From assembly GCA_010692425.1 (NCBI GenBank), contig JAAHHJ010000027.1, positions 22,259-86,258 on the forward strand: a stretch of DNA of 64,000 nt, read 5' to 3'. Below the pieces are notes generated by a model. It had not been told where the DNA came from. It did not search any database and was given only the letters and a program-made list of their open reading frames with translations. Of this stretch, positions 63,904 through 64,000 are shown in pieces (position 1 is the stretch's first letter; each line of letters begins with the position of its first letter). The translations under genes were made by a program, and so were the position numbers. This DNA comes from Symploca sp. SIO3C6. GTDB taxonomy: Bacteria > Cyanobacteriota > Cyanobacteriia > Cyanobacteriales > Coleofasciculaceae.

Positions 63904-64000
63904 TTCTTGAATCTTAGAGAGAACTTAGCAGAAGGGATTTCTCCACCCTGCCAGAGGTCCCGCTCTCCTCAAGCGTACGAGTGCGCTTTCCAATGGCGAG

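Larger units (their letters stand above)
63719..64000. other. Intergenic region at the window end
   Basis: 282 bases with no complete gene. It holds the palindrome at 63779-63798, an ACACCCT heptamer run (63824-63855) and the hairpin at 63881-63903. The last 60 bases could start a feature that continues beyond the window. Confidence 0.6.

Noticed and set aside
1..64000. tRNA, rRNA or intact transposase genes
   Set aside because: None was recognised on either strand. Only non-autonomous elements and possible IS end remnants were seen.

Overview
The window is chromosomal DNA of a cyanobacterium. The signs are frequent HIP1-type gcgatcgc octamers, cyanobacterial gene families (Ycf49-like DUF2499 next to DUF3593, IctB, DUF2949, ComFB family), lpxD, and abundant heptameric short tandem repeats with small non-coding mobile elements. 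No rRNA, tRNA, CRISPR array or complete transposase gene was recognised. The many large signalling proteins suggest a large-genome, perhaps filamentous or colonial, lineage. The species cannot be read from this window.

Layout. 0-9 kb: 3' end of dnaE, an ECF sigma/anti-sigma pair, an alpha/beta hydrolase, two small membrane-protein genes, ictB, and a GAF protein that looks like a degenerate histidine kinase. 9-28 kb: an accessory block with a small membrane protein, a triple-TIR/14-WD40 protein, a PaaK-like adenylating enzyme, a transmembrane Ser/Thr kinase, and a minus-strand operon of P-loop ATPase, Uma2-type nuclease and a 2069-residue STAND NTPase with about 22 WD40 blades. 28-34 kb: metals, namely an FTR1 iron permease, a bacterioferritin-like protein, and a Ni/Co ECF transporter (DUF4382 lipoprotein, NikL-like, CbiM, CbiQ, CbiO). 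34-50 kb: a second accessory block with a 1905-residue kinase/ATPase/GAF/AAA protein, gene fragments (amidohydrolase, PIN/DUF3368, Uma2), a PD-(D/E)XK-like protein, an ECF sigma factor whose 3' end carries a small mobile element, a vMAP-type HTH/AAA protein, and an NB-ARC-type ATPase with a repeat tail. 50-64 kb: sulfotransferase, ComFB-type protein, two surface-type proteins sharing a beta-rich module, an OmpA-like protein, secreted proteins, aldose epimerase, rubredoxin, a BaiN/YhiN flavoprotein and lpxD.

Working together. The most system-like unit is ATPase - Uma2 nuclease - STAND/WD40 (19.4-27.8 kb), which reads as sensor, switch and effector. The TIR/WD40 protein lies 4 kb from it and shares its C-terminal tail motif, and vMAP and NB-ARC proteins lie in the second block, so the window is rich in conflict-type signalling genes. 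The iron and nickel/cobalt genes form a separate metal-homeostasis neighbourhood.

Non-coding DNA is unusually structured: heptamer tracts (TAAGTAA, GGCAGAA, TTCATTG, ACACCCT), an octamer tract (CCCCATCT), three copies each of two small inverted-repeat elements, two further elements with intact target duplications, two copies of a nested-hairpin repeat, and several perfect palindromes and hairpins.
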